In this document: in pieces, positions 34,378-41,990 of the stretch
How the letters are laid out: every line of letters starts with the position of its first letter
How positions within the stretch are numbered: the first letter of the stretch is position 1
From: an uncultured Eggerthellaceae bacterium
Lineage (GTDB): Bacteria; Actinomycetota; Coriobacteriia; Coriobacteriales; Eggerthellaceae
Reading direction: 5' to 3'
Length of the DNA stretch: 64,000 nt
Assembly (NCBI GenBank): GCA_934668515.1
Contig: CAKUNS010000006.1
Coordinates: forward strand, 1 to 64,000
Position numbers and translations under genes: made by a program
The notes under the pieces: generated by a model
Databases searched by the model: none
Told to the model about the DNA's origin: nothing
What the model saw: the letters and a program-made list of their open reading frames with translations, nothing else

Positions 34378-35147
34378 TGGGTTCGCTCGTTCAAAGCCTG
34401 CGCGACTCGATCGCGCAGGTAACCGTGATCTGCGGGCATTACGGAGTAGGGAAAACCAACTTCAGCGTCAATCTGGCTTGCGACCTTGCCGACATTGGCA
34501 AGCACGTGACCCTAATCGACCTCGATATCGTGAATCCCTATTTTCGAGCCTCCGAACAGCGAAAGCTTCTCGAAGCCCATGGCATAACTTTGATCGCGCC
34601 GGTTTTCGCTGAGGCTGGTTCGAGTCTGGATGTGCCAAGTCTTCGGGGATCGATCACTTCTGCCGTGCAAGATGCATGGCAGAAGGTCGACGAAGGTCGT
34701 GTGGTGCTCATCGACGCTGGCGGCGACGATGTGGGTGCAACTGCTTTAGGCAGGTTTTCCGAAGTTGTGAAGCTTGGTGACTATGCGATGCTTTACTTGG
34801 TGAACGCCTGTCGTTTTGACACTCAGCAAGCTTCTGAGGCGGTCGAAATGCTCTCGCAAATTCAAAACGCATGTGGCTTGAAAGCAACCGCCATCGTCGA
34901 CAGCGCGCATCTCAAAGATGAAACTTCGATTGACCTGCTGTGCGATGCGTTTGATTTAGCCTCTCAGGTTTCGCAAATCACTCAGCTACCGCTTGCATGT
35001 AAAACGGTAAAGCGCGAGTTTGCTTCCGACTTTCAACGTGCGCTTGACGATAGAATCGAACATACGAAAGAAGGATCAGGGCCGGATGTTCCTTCCCGCG
35101 ATTTCGTTTATCCGGTCAGTATTTACGTGAAGAACCCCTGGGAATAG
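34377..35147 (+). CDS. P-loop ATPase of the ParA/MinD/CobQ-like class, unknown role
   Basis: A 256-residue SIMIBI-class nucleotide-binding protein. It has Walker A GHYGVGKT (about residues 20-27), a following switch with DLDIVNPYFRA, and VVLIDAGGDDVGATALG as Walker B. There are no membrane segments or CxxC, so it is unlike Mrp-type Fe-S carriers. It is locked between the acyl-CoA synthetase (1-bp overlap) and the ferredoxin subunit (27-bp gap), which suggests a chaperone or assembly role for the oxidoreductase; that is inference only. The function of this family is not known to me. Confidence 0.7.
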   Translation: MGSLVQSLRDSIAQVTVICGHYGVGKTNFSVNLACDLADIGKHVTLIDLDIVNPYFRASEQRKLLEAHGITLIAPVFAEAGSSLDVPSLRGSITSAVQDAWQKVDEGRVVLIDAGGDDVGATALGRFSEVVKLGDYAMLYLVNACRFDTQQASEAVEMLSQIQNACGLKATAIVDSAHLKDETSIDLLCDAFDLASQVSQITQLPLACKTVKREFASDFQRALDDRIEHTKEGSGPDVPSRDFVYPVSIYVKNPWE

Positions 35148-35174
35148 GGTTTCTTAGATAGAAGAGGGGGATCT

Positions 35175-35381
35175 ATGGCGAGAATGATCGTCGATGAGTT
35201 CTTCTGCAAAGGCTGCGGTCTTTGCGTCGATGCTTGTCCGTTGGGCATCGTTGAGCTCGACAATGAACGGATCACCGACAAGGGTTACCATCCCGCGCAT
35301 TGCATCGATCAGTCGAAATGCGTCGGCTGCGTTTCATGCGCATTGATGTGCCCCGATGTTGCAATCACGGTCGAGAGGTGA
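35175..35381 (+). CDS. korD: 2-oxoacid:ferredoxin oxidoreductase, delta (ferredoxin) subunit
   Basis: A 68-residue protein with two [4Fe-4S] motifs, CKGCGLCVDACP (residues 13-24) and CVGCVSCALMCP (about 49-60). It is the ferredoxin-like electron carrier of a four-subunit oxidoreductase. ATG at 35175 follows AGAGGGGG. The alpha gene starts 5 bp after its stop. Confidence 0.9.
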   Translation: MARMIVDEFFCKGCGLCVDACPLGIVELDNERITDKGYHPAHCIDQSKCVGCVSCALMCPDVAITVER

Positions 35382-35386
35382 TTCAC

Positions 35387-36451
35387 ATGTCCGAAAAAGT
35401 CTTGATGAAGGGCAACGAGGCTCTTGCGGAAAGCGCCATTCGCGCAGGATGCAAGTTCTTCTTCGGTTACCCCATCACCCCGCAAACCGAGCTTGCTGCA
35501 TACATGGCAAAGCGCATGCCCAAAGAGGGCGGCACGTACCTGCAGGCTGAAAGCGAAGTTGCGGCCATCAACATGGTTTACGGCGCATCTGCCGCAGGCG
35601 CCCGCGTAATGACCTCGTCTTCCTCTCCGGGAATCTCGTTGAAGAGCGAAGGCATTTCATATATGGCAGGCGCCGATCTTCCCGGGGTCATCATCAACGT
35701 TGAGCGTGGCGGCCCAGGTCTTGGCTCCATTCAGCCTTCCCAGTCCGACTACTGGCAGGCAACCAAGGCGCTTGGTCATGGTGACTTCCAGCTGCTAGTG
35801 TTCGCGCCTTCCACTGTTCAGGAAATGGCTGATCTCGTTTATTATGCGTTTGACGCAGCAGACAAGTACCGCATGCCTGCAATGATCCTTGCTGACGGCA
35901 TGCTTGGTCAGATGATGGAACCCGTTGTTCTTCCCGAGCGCATCGAGTCGCTTCCTGAGAAGCCCTGGGCAACCACCGGCCACAAGAACGCTCGTCCTCA
36001 CAACGTGGCGAATTCGCTGTACCTTACGGCGGAGGAGCTTGAGCGTCTGAATTTCGAGCGTTTTGAACGCTACAAGACTATCAAGGAAACCGAGCAGCGC
36101 GCCGAGACGTTCATGTGCGACGACGCCGAGATCGTTCTCGTCGCTTTCGGTGCTTCGGCGCGAATCGCACGCAGCGCTGTTAGGACTGCCCGCGAAAAGG
36201 GAATCAAAGCCGGCCTTGTCCGTCCTATCACGTTGTGGCCGTTCCCGGTCGACGCCATTCGCGCAACGCTGCCTACGGCTAAGACCTACCTCTCGGTTGA
36301 GATGAACATGGGTCAGATGGTCGAAGACATTCGTTTGGCTGTGAACGGGGAAGCTCCAGTTGAATTCTATGGCCGCACCGGTGGTGTAATCCCCACGCCG
36401 ATTGAGGTTTTGGCAAAGATTGAAGAGATCAATGAAAGGACGGGTGAGTAA
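35387..36451 (+). CDS. vorB: 2-oxoacid:ferredoxin oxidoreductase, alpha subunit (VorB/KorA-like)
   Basis: Part of the enzyme that oxidatively decarboxylates a 2-oxoacid to acyl-CoA, CO2 and reduced ferredoxin, or runs in reverse. The 354 residues contain KGNEALAESAIRAG, FGYPITPQTE, SSPGISLKSEG and IQPSQSDYWQ. This strongly resembles proteins annotated as 2-oxoisovalerate (VorB) subunits, but 2-oxoglutarate specificity (KorA) cannot be excluded. I start at the ATG at 35387, since longer frames run back through the ferredoxin gene. The beta gene begins 2 bp after the stop. Confidence 0.88.
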   Translation: MSEKVLMKGNEALAESAIRAGCKFFFGYPITPQTELAAYMAKRMPKEGGTYLQAESEVAAINMVYGASAAGARVMTSSSSPGISLKSEGISYMAGADLPGVIINVERGGPGLGSIQPSQSDYWQATKALGHGDFQLLVFAPSTVQEMADLVYYAFDAADKYRMPAMILADGMLGQMMEPVVLPERIESLPEKPWATTGHKNARPHNVANSLYLTAEELERLNFERFERYKTIKETEQRAETFMCDDAEIVLVAFGASARIARSAVRTAREKGIKAGLVRPITLWPFPVDAIRATLPTAKTYLSVEMNMGQMVEDIRLAVNGEAPVEFYGRTGGVIPTPIEVLAKIEEINERTGE

Positions 36452-36452
36452 C

Positions 36453-37286
36453 ATGGCGAATGAAACCGGCAACATCGTTTTCCAGCGCCCGCATTCCCTG
36501 CTGCCCGTCGTGACCAATTTCTGCCCTGGCTGCACTCACGGTATCGTTATGCGCCTGGTTGCCGAAAGCATCGACGAGCTTGACATCGAGGGTTCCACGA
36601 TTGGAATCGCGCCCGTCGGTTGCTCTGTCATGGCATACGATTTCTTCGGTTGTGACATGGTTGAAGCCGCTCACGGTCGTGCACCGGCGGTTGCAACGGG
36701 TGTCAAACGCGTTAATCCCGACAATATCGTTTTCGCTTATCAGGGCGACGGCGACCTTGCCAGCATCGGAATGGCTGAAACCATTCACGCGGCTACGCGC
36801 GGCGAGAATATCACCGTTATCTTCATCAATAACGCCATCTACGGCATGACCGGCGGCCAGATGGCTCCGACAAGCCTTCCCAACCAGGTCACGCAAACTT
36901 CGCCCTATGGTCGCGACGTCAATACCGCAGGCTATCCGGTTCGCGTATGCGAGTTACTGAGCTCTCTTGACGGCCCGGCATATCTCGAGCGTGTCTGCGT
37001 GGACTCCTCGAAGAACGTGCGCAACGCCAAACGCGCCATCAAGAAGGCCTTCCAGAACCAGGTCGACGGCGTGGGCTATTCGCTCATCGAAGTTGTTTCC
37101 ACGTGCCCGACCAACTGGGGCATGACTCCGCAAAAGGCTTTCGAGTGGATGCGCGAGAACATGCTTCCGTATTATCCGCTGGGCGTCTATCGCGACGTTG
37201 TAGCCGATGGTTACGCAAACGCCCGCGAAGCCGCTGGGGCACGTGCTGCAGATTGCCCGATCGCATGCAAGAAAGACGGTGAGTAG
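36453..37286 (+). CDS. korB: 2-oxoacid:ferredoxin oxidoreductase, beta (ThDP) subunit
   Basis: The thiamine diphosphate-binding subunit, 277 residues. FCPGCTHG at about 23-30 gives two of the cluster cysteines. VGCSVMAYDFFGCDMVEAAHGRAPAVATG and YQGDGDLASIG (the GDG ThDP/Mg motif) follow, with NNAIYGMTGGQMAPTS later. ATG at 36453 lies 2 bp after the alpha stop, with GGACGGGTGAG upstream. The gamma gene starts 2 bp after its stop. It probably acts on branched-chain or related 2-oxoacids like its alpha partner. Confidence 0.9.
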   Translation: MANETGNIVFQRPHSLLPVVTNFCPGCTHGIVMRLVAESIDELDIEGSTIGIAPVGCSVMAYDFFGCDMVEAAHGRAPAVATGVKRVNPDNIVFAYQGDGDLASIGMAETIHAATRGENITVIFINNAIYGMTGGQMAPTSLPNQVTQTSPYGRDVNTAGYPVRVCELLSSLDGPAYLERVCVDSSKNVRNAKRAIKKAFQNQVDGVGYSLIEVVSTCPTNWGMTPQKAFEWMRENMLPYYPLGVYRDVVADGYANAREAAGARAADCPIACKKDGE

Positions 37287-37287
37287 C

Positions 37288-37824
37288 ATGTCCAACGAAA
37301 TGAAATTCGTACTTGCGGGTTTCGGCGGTCAGGGCATCCTCTTCGCCGGTAAAGTTATCGCTTATGTCGGTTTGCTTGACAACCGCGAGCTCTCTTGGCT
37401 GCCTTCCTACGGTCCTGAGATGCGCGGCGGCACTGCCAACTGCAGCGTTACCTTGTCGGATGAGCCCATTGGCTCTCCGCTGATCCTCGATCCGAATGTC
37501 TTGGTTGCCATGAACCAGCCGTCGCTTGATAAGTTCGAAGACGCGGTTGTTCCCGGTGGTTCGATCTTCGTCGATTCGTCTTTGGTCAACAGGCTTCCGA
37601 GCCGTGAAGACGTGAATGTCTTTGCTATTCCTGCAACCAGCATTGCCGAAGAGCAGGGGATCAAAGGTCTTGGAAACATCGTCATGATCGGCAAGCTGTT
37701 CAAGGAAACCGCATTTTGCGACAAGGAGACCCTCGAGGCAGCTATTCGCAAAGTCGTGCCTGCGCGTAAGGCTAACATGATTGATGCGAACCTTAAGGCT
37801 GTCGATCTGGGCGCATCGCTCTAA
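37288..37824 (+). CDS. korC: 2-oxoacid:ferredoxin oxidoreductase, gamma subunit
   Basis: The 178-residue gamma subunit that binds CoA in this enzyme family. Signature FAGFGGQGILFAGKVIAYVG-like N-terminus (seen as LAGFGGQG at about 9-16), WLPSYGPEMRGGTANC at about 39-54, and GNIVMIGKLFKET later. The ATG at 37288 is 2 bp after the beta stop, so the four subunits form a tight order delta-alpha-beta-gamma. It closes the operon, with a strong terminator 33 nt later. Confidence 0.92.
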   Translation: MSNEMKFVLAGFGGQGILFAGKVIAYVGLLDNRELSWLPSYGPEMRGGTANCSVTLSDEPIGSPLILDPNVLVAMNQPSLDKFEDAVVPGGSIFVDSSLVNRLPSREDVNVFAIPATSIAEEQGIKGLGNIVMIGKLFKETAFCDKETLEAAIRKVVPARKANMIDANLKAVDLGASL

Positions 37825-37856
37825 TTGCTCCGTTTGAACGGTTGCTTTAACTATCG

Positions 37857-37887
37857 AAAAAGGCGCTCCATTGCGGAGCGCCTTTTT
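37857..37887. terminator. bidirectional terminator between the vor/kor operon and the barstar-like gene
   Basis: AAAAAGGCGCTCC/GGAGCGCCTTTTT is symmetrical, so it has a T-run on both strands and can end both convergent units. Confidence 0.92.
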
Positions 37888-37945
37888 GGTTCAATCGCAA
37901 TCGTCTTCGGCATGGATGCAGCCTTGTTGAATCATTTCCTTTAAG

Positions 37946-38275
37946 CTACCAGTGCTCAATCGCGATAGTCAGGTACTTATTCGAAACGGCTTCACGGCAA
38001 CATACTGCCGCAAATCGCTCTACGTGATCAAGCCCAATATGGCGACTATCGATTTCGAGCCTGACTCTAACGGGATGCGTTATAGAGGAGAGCTCATCGG
38101 CAAGTGCTGAGAGATTCCCTCCATAATACGACGGGAAATTCAGTTGATTCGAGAGCGACTGGTGCATTTCCTCTATCGTGTCGAGGTCCGCTCCTTTCAA
38201 AACCGCAAGCGACGCACCATGGGAAACGCACGTCCCGTAATCATGCTCATTGCACGGATTGTTGCCGATGATCAT
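37946..38275 (-). CDS. barstar-like ribonuclease inhibitor
   Basis: Predicted cytoplasmic inhibitor of the adjacent barnase-type ribonuclease. The 109-residue protein has the barstar core: GADLDTIEEMHQSLSNQL, then FPSYYGGNLSALADEL (about 47-62), and a C-terminal strand LTIAIEH. By alignment the barstar Asp39 is kept (D60) while Asp35 is Ser56 and Trp38 is Ala. About 20 residues precede the usual barstar start. The ATG at 38275 overlaps the ribonuclease stop (TGATG), coupling translation of toxin and inhibitor. An alternative TTG start is at 38278. Confidence 0.82.
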   Translation of the reverse strand: MIIGNNPCNEHDYGTCVSHGASLAVLKGADLDTIEEMHQSLSNQLNFPSYYGGNLSALADELSSITHPVRVRLEIDSRHIGLDHVERFAAVCCREAVSNKYLTIAIEHW

Positions 38276-38784
38276 CAATACAGCCTTTCAAAAGTGCGGT
38301 AGTGGTCTTGAGTGTAATAAATCAAGCCATCGTTTGAGAAGACGATGCGTTTCGCACCTCGATGTCCACCGTGATAGTCGATGTCGCATTCGGTCCAAAT
38401 GCGCCCATCTTTGTCGGGCAACAGGCCGTCATCGTTGTGGAATCGACTTCCGCTAATGCTTTTACCAGGGCAAACATCTTGTAAATTTCCATCTTGCGCA
38501 TCCCATCCAGCATCTCGCGCTTTCGTCTTAGATATGAAGTTGGATGGGAGGTGACCGTACTCGTTAATATACGCTGCGACTTCATCCTTGCTGGTGTAGT
38601 GCCCGTCTTCCTGAATCGCAATGCTGCTGATTTGAATGCTTGCTGAGGTTTCGTGCTCTTCGCTGTGATAAATGGAAACGCCATGCGAGCAGCTAATTAG
38701 CATGATTGGCAAAAGAGCAAGCAGTGCGATTGAGAACAAGCGCATAAGCTTCCCTATGAATGATGTCGACTTGTTCTGGCTCAT
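38275..38784 (-). CDS. barnase-type ribonuclease with lipoprotein signal peptide
   Basis: Predicted exported guanyl-type ribonuclease. Residues 1-32 are a signal: basic start, hydrophobic stretch, then a lipobox LISC with Cys 32, predicting anchoring outside the membrane. A polar linker runs to about 61. The catalytic domain (about 62-169) aligns with barnase almost without gaps. Active-site residues are all present: K86 (barnase K27), E132 (E73), R142 (R83), R146 (R87) and H161 (H102). SNFISK, PGKSISGSRF and GRIWTECDIDYHGG are further matches. I start at 38784 because AAGGAG lies 6 nt upstream; an ATG 21 nt earlier has none. The barstar-like gene follows directly. Target (own cell, neighbours or environmental RNA) is unknown. 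Confidence 0.88.
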   Translation of the reverse strand: MSQNKSTSFIGKLMRLFSIALLALLPIMLISCSHGVSIYHSEEHETSASIQISSIAIQEDGHYTSKDEVAAYINEYGHLPSNFISKTKARDAGWDAQDGNLQDVCPGKSISGSRFHNDDGLLPDKDGRIWTECDIDYHGGHRGAKRIVFSNDGLIYYTQDHYRTFERLY

Positions 38785-38922
38785 GCTTCTCCTTGCTAGG
38801 ATCATTACCCGTCGTCGGAGAACAATAGCAGATCAGATCCTGTCACGACATCTGATCGTTCATTGGGGGATTCCGCTTCAAACCGGCAGCGCTTCTATTC
38901 TGTTACGAAGCCTGATTCGCAA

Positions 38923-38951
38923 TTGCATTCAAGGTTATCTACTCGTATATT
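38923..38951 (+). promoter_or_regulatory. promoter of the pyr operon
   Basis: TTGCAT at 38923-38928, 17-nt spacer, TATATT at 38946-38951. It is the best promoter match in the region and sits directly before the PyrR leader. Confidence 0.75.
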
Positions 38952-38960
38952 TATATACGT

Positions 38961-39056
38961 CCTTTAAGACGGTACAGAGAGACCGGCAAGGCAATGCAGC
39001 GTGGCAATATCACGCCACCTGTTATATAAGCCTTTGCCCTGCGAAGGCATTTTTTA
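38961..39056 (+). promoter_or_regulatory. PyrR-dependent attenuator leader
   Basis: The leader contains CAGAGAGACCGGCAAGG at 38975-38991, which matches the PyrR-binding loop of Gram-positive pyr mRNAs (conserved AGAGAG and CAAGG). A 5-bp hairpin GCGTG/CACGC (38999-39015) and then a terminator with stem GCCTT/AAGGC and six T residues follow. In known systems PyrR with UMP stabilises the binding loop and so allows termination. Confidence 0.82.
39030..39055 (+). terminator. pyr leader terminator
   Basis: GCCTT/AAGGC stem with a 9-nt loop followed by ATTTTTT. It lies 58 nt before pyrR. The stem is short but the T-run is good. Confidence 0.7.
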
Positions 39057-39113
39057 TGTCTGGCAGGGTAGCGGTGTCTTTCTGTTCGTGCACGTAACCA
39101 AGGAGTGGTGTGT

Positions 39114-39704
39114 ATGGCAGAAGACGGTCAGACAATCAAGAATGTCTGCATGGATGCAGACGACATCGAAAGGGCTGTCACTCGCATAGCCCATCAAATT
39201 CTTGAGCGCAATCACGGCGCTCAGAACCTCGCGTTGGTTGGAATCGTCACGCGCGGTGATCTTCTTGCGAAACGTCTCGCAGATAAGATCTTCGAGATCG
39301 AGGGCGTTCGGATTCCCCTCGGAAGGCTTGACATCAGCTTTTATCGCGACGATTTTGCAACCCATCTTTCCCCTGAAGTTCTTTCAACGCAAATCGATTT
39401 CGACATCGACGGCCTTGACGTCGTTCTGGTTGACGATGTGCTGTTCACCGGTCGCACGATCCGCAGCGCTCTCGACGCTCTTATGGATATCGGTCGTCCC
39501 CAAGCCGTCCAGCTTGCTGTTCTCATTGATCGCGGTCATCGCGAACTTCCCATTCGCGCTGATTTCGTCGGAAAGAACGTCCCTTCGGCTTCCACTGAGA
39601 ACGTGCGCTTGTTTTTGGAAGAAGTTGACGGACGAACCGAAGTGGAGATTCTCTCTGTCGAACCTGGCGAACGTATCGGATCAGCCCCGTTGGGAGGCGA
39701 GTGA
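39114..39704 (+). CDS. pyrR: PyrR, pyrimidine operon attenuator and uracil phosphoribosyltransferase
   Basis: RNA-binding regulator that, with UMP, promotes termination in the pyr leader, and may have weak uracil phosphoribosyltransferase activity. The 196-residue type I phosphoribosyltransferase fold has VGIVTRGDLLAKRL near residue 45 and the PRPP motif VVLVDDVLFTGRTIR (about 103-117). The ATG at 39114 has AAGGAG 9 nt upstream. It is the first gene of the operon whose leader it presumably controls, and its stop overlaps the first possible start of pyrB. Confidence 0.95.
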   Translation: MAEDGQTIKNVCMDADDIERAVTRIAHQILERNHGAQNLALVGIVTRGDLLAKRLADKIFEIEGVRIPLGRLDISFYRDDFATHLSPEVLSTQIDFDIDGLDVVLVDDVLFTGRTIRSALDALMDIGRPQAVQLAVLIDRGHRELPIRADFVGKNVPSASTENVRLFLEEVDGRTEVEILSVEPGERIGSAPLGGE

Positions 39705-39706
39705 CC

Positions 39707-40651
39707 ATGGTATTCAACCACAAGCTCATGCTTGATTTGCACGACTATTCCGCAGAAGACATCATGACGATCCTGCATACCGCTGATCGTTTTCGTGAGG
39801 TCAACGAGCGTCGCATCAAGAAGGTGCCAACGCTTAAGGGCTACACGGTCGTCAACATGTTCAACGAGCCCTCGACGCGCACCCGTTCTTCTTTTGAGAT
39901 GGCCGAGAAGCGCATGAGCTGCGATACGCTGAACTTCGGTGGTTCCAATAACTCTACCGTTAAAGGCGAAAGCTTGGTCGACACCGTCAAGACGCTGTGC
40001 TCTTACAAGATCGACCTCATTGTTGTGCGCGACAAACATGCAGGTGCACCCCGTAAAATCGCCGATGTTTCCGGCGTTCCCGTAATCGATGCGGGCGACG
40101 GCAAGCATCAGCATCCCACCCAGGCGCTGCTAGATCTTTACACCATCTGGAAAAGGAAAGGCGCTTTCGAGGGCCTTAAAGTTGGCATCATCGGCGACAT
40201 CTCGCATTCCCGCGTATGCGGCTCGCTCGTTCCCGCACTGAAGAAGATGGGCTGCTCGGTCACGCTCATCGCCCCGCAGACGCTTCTTCCTGCACGACCT
40301 GATGTTCTCGGCGCCGATGAGGTGACCACCGATCTCGAGGGTGCTCTTCCAGAGCTTGACGTTGTCTACATGCTGCGCATTCAAACCGAACGTCTTGAGG
40401 ACGCGCCGTACCCCAGCTTGCGTGAGTACAGCATGCTGTACGGCCTTAACGAGAAGCGTTCGCGCCTTTTGAAGCCCGATGCCATGGTCTGTCATCCCGG
40501 TCCCGTCAATCGCGGTGTTGAGCTTGACAGTTTCATGGTTGACCACCCCAACTTCTCCGTCATCACCGATCAAGTGTATTCGGGCATCTTGGTTCGTATG
40601 GCTTCTTTGTATCTGCTACTTGGAGGGAGCGACGATGGCCTTACTGCTTAA
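39707..40651 (+). CDS. pyrB: aspartate carbamoyltransferase, catalytic subunit
   Basis: Joins carbamoyl phosphate and aspartate. The 314 residues include the carbamoyl-phosphate motif STRTRSSFE (about 56-64) and HPTQALLDL (about 135-143), with PALA-loop residues NNSTVKGES. A regulatory pyrI is not present. I use the ATG at 39707: GGGAGG is 9 nt upstream, whereas a GTG at 39701 is too close. The pyrC ATG lies inside its end (17-bp overlap). Confidence 0.96.
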   Translation: MVFNHKLMLDLHDYSAEDIMTILHTADRFREVNERRIKKVPTLKGYTVVNMFNEPSTRTRSSFEMAEKRMSCDTLNFGGSNNSTVKGESLVDTVKTLCSYKIDLIVVRDKHAGAPRKIADVSGVPVIDAGDGKHQHPTQALLDLYTIWKRKGAFEGLKVGIIGDISHSRVCGSLVPALKKMGCSVTLIAPQTLLPARPDVLGADEVTTDLEGALPELDVVYMLRIQTERLEDAPYPSLREYSMLYGLNEKRSRLLKPDAMVCHPGPVNRGVELDSFMVDHPNFSVITDQVYSGILVRMASLYLLLGGSDDGLTA

Positions 40652-41975
40652 AAACGTTCTTGCGATCGATCCTCAGGTTTCGCTACACGAGGCGTGTGAC
40701 ATTCTGATCGAGGACGGACGCATCGCGAAAGTGGGGAAGGACCTTCCTTCTCAGGCAAACGACGAAGTCCGCGATCTGGGTGGTAAGGTCTGCCTCCCTG
40801 GTTTGGTTGACATTCATGTTCACTTCCGCGATCCCGGCCTTGAATATAAAGAAGACATCGAGACAGGCTCTCGCGCTGCAGCGCATGGCGGCTTCACCGA
40901 TGTTTGCTGCATGCCGAACACCGATCCTGTCACCGACAACGCAATGGTAGTCGAATACATCAGGTCGCGAGCACGAGACCTTGGCAAATGCCGCGTGCAT
41001 GTGTCCGGCGCCTGCACCAAAGGCCTGAAAGGCGAGGCTTTGGCCGAGATGGGCGATATGGTTGCCCATGGTTGCGTGGCCTTCACCGATGACGGTCGAG
41101 GCGTTCAAGATTCCGGTATGATGCGCCGCGTCATGGACTACGCCGTACAGTTCGGAAAGATCGTCATGAGCCATTGCCAAGACGAGGGCTTGGTAGATAA
41201 AGGCCAGGTCAACGAAGGCGTTGCCTCAACCCGTCTTGCCATTCAGGGTTGGCCAGGTGCCGGTGAGGAAATCCAAATCCATCGCGACATCGAGATCAGC
41301 CGGCTCACGGGTTGCCCGATTCACATCCAGCATCTTACTACGGCACATGGCATAGAGATCGTCCGCCGCGCCAAGGCCGATGGCGTCAAGGTTACCTGCG
41401 AGGTCACGCCTCATCACTTGTTCCTTACCGAAGATGACATCACCGAGGCATACGAAACTTCCCTCAAGGTGAATCCGCCGTTGCGCACCAAAGAGGATTC
41501 GCAAGCTTTGGTTGACGCCATCCTCGACGGCACCGTCGACTGCATCGTCACCGATCATGCGCCGCATGCCGATCACGAGAAGGATCGTGAATTCGAGCTC
41601 GCGCCTTTCGGCATGACGGGCCTTGAGACTTCGCTTGCTTCAGTCGTCGATGGCTTGGTGAATCCGGGTATCATCACCTGGGAGCGTCTTGTCGAGCTTA
41701 TGTGCGTCAATCCGCGCACGTTGCTTGGCATCCCTTCGGTTAAGATCGAGGAAGGTTCTTCCGCCGACCTCACCATCATCGACCCTGAAAAGCAGTGGAC
41801 CGTCGTTGCCGACGATTTCGAATCGAAGGCAAACAACAGCGGTTTTATCAGCCGTACTTTCAGGGGTCGCGCCACCGATGTGTACGTTGGCGGCATTCCC
41901 ACTATGATCGACGGTTCGGTTACGGACGGCCATCAAGATATTCAATTTCGCGACTACGCGTTCAATCAGGATTAA
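40635..41975 (+). CDS. pyrC: dihydroorotase
   Basis: Cyclises carbamoyl aspartate to dihydroorotate. A 446-residue class I (multifunctional-type) dihydroorotase with the metal motif DIHVHFRDPG (about 59-68), CMPNTDPVTDN, and the later DHAPH motif. It begins at the ATG at 40635 behind GGAGGGAG, overlapping the end of pyrB by 17 bp, so translation is coupled. A GTG-started carA follows after 15 bp. Confidence 0.95.
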   Translation: MALLLKNVLAIDPQVSLHEACDILIEDGRIAKVGKDLPSQANDEVRDLGGKVCLPGLVDIHVHFRDPGLEYKEDIETGSRAAAHGGFTDVCCMPNTDPVTDNAMVVEYIRSRARDLGKCRVHVSGACTKGLKGEALAEMGDMVAHGCVAFTDDGRGVQDSGMMRRVMDYAVQFGKIVMSHCQDEGLVDKGQVNEGVASTRLAIQGWPGAGEEIQIHRDIEISRLTGCPIHIQHLTTAHGIEIVRRAKADGVKVTCEVTPHHLFLTEDDITEAYETSLKVNPPLRTKEDSQALVDAILDGTVDCIVTDHAPHADHEKDREFELAPFGMTGLETSLASVVDGLVNPGIITWERLVELMCVNPRTLLGIPSVKIEEGSSADLTIIDPEKQWTVVADDFESKANNSGFISRTFRGRATDVYVGGIPTMIDGSVTDGHQDIQFRDYAFNQD

Positions 41976-41990
41976 GGAAGTGAGGAACCA

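Noticed and set aside
37946..38784. Barnase-barstar pair as a polymorphic toxin or CDI effector
   Set aside because: There is no delivery domain, repeat region or secretion partner. The enzyme is a single domain behind a lipoprotein signal.
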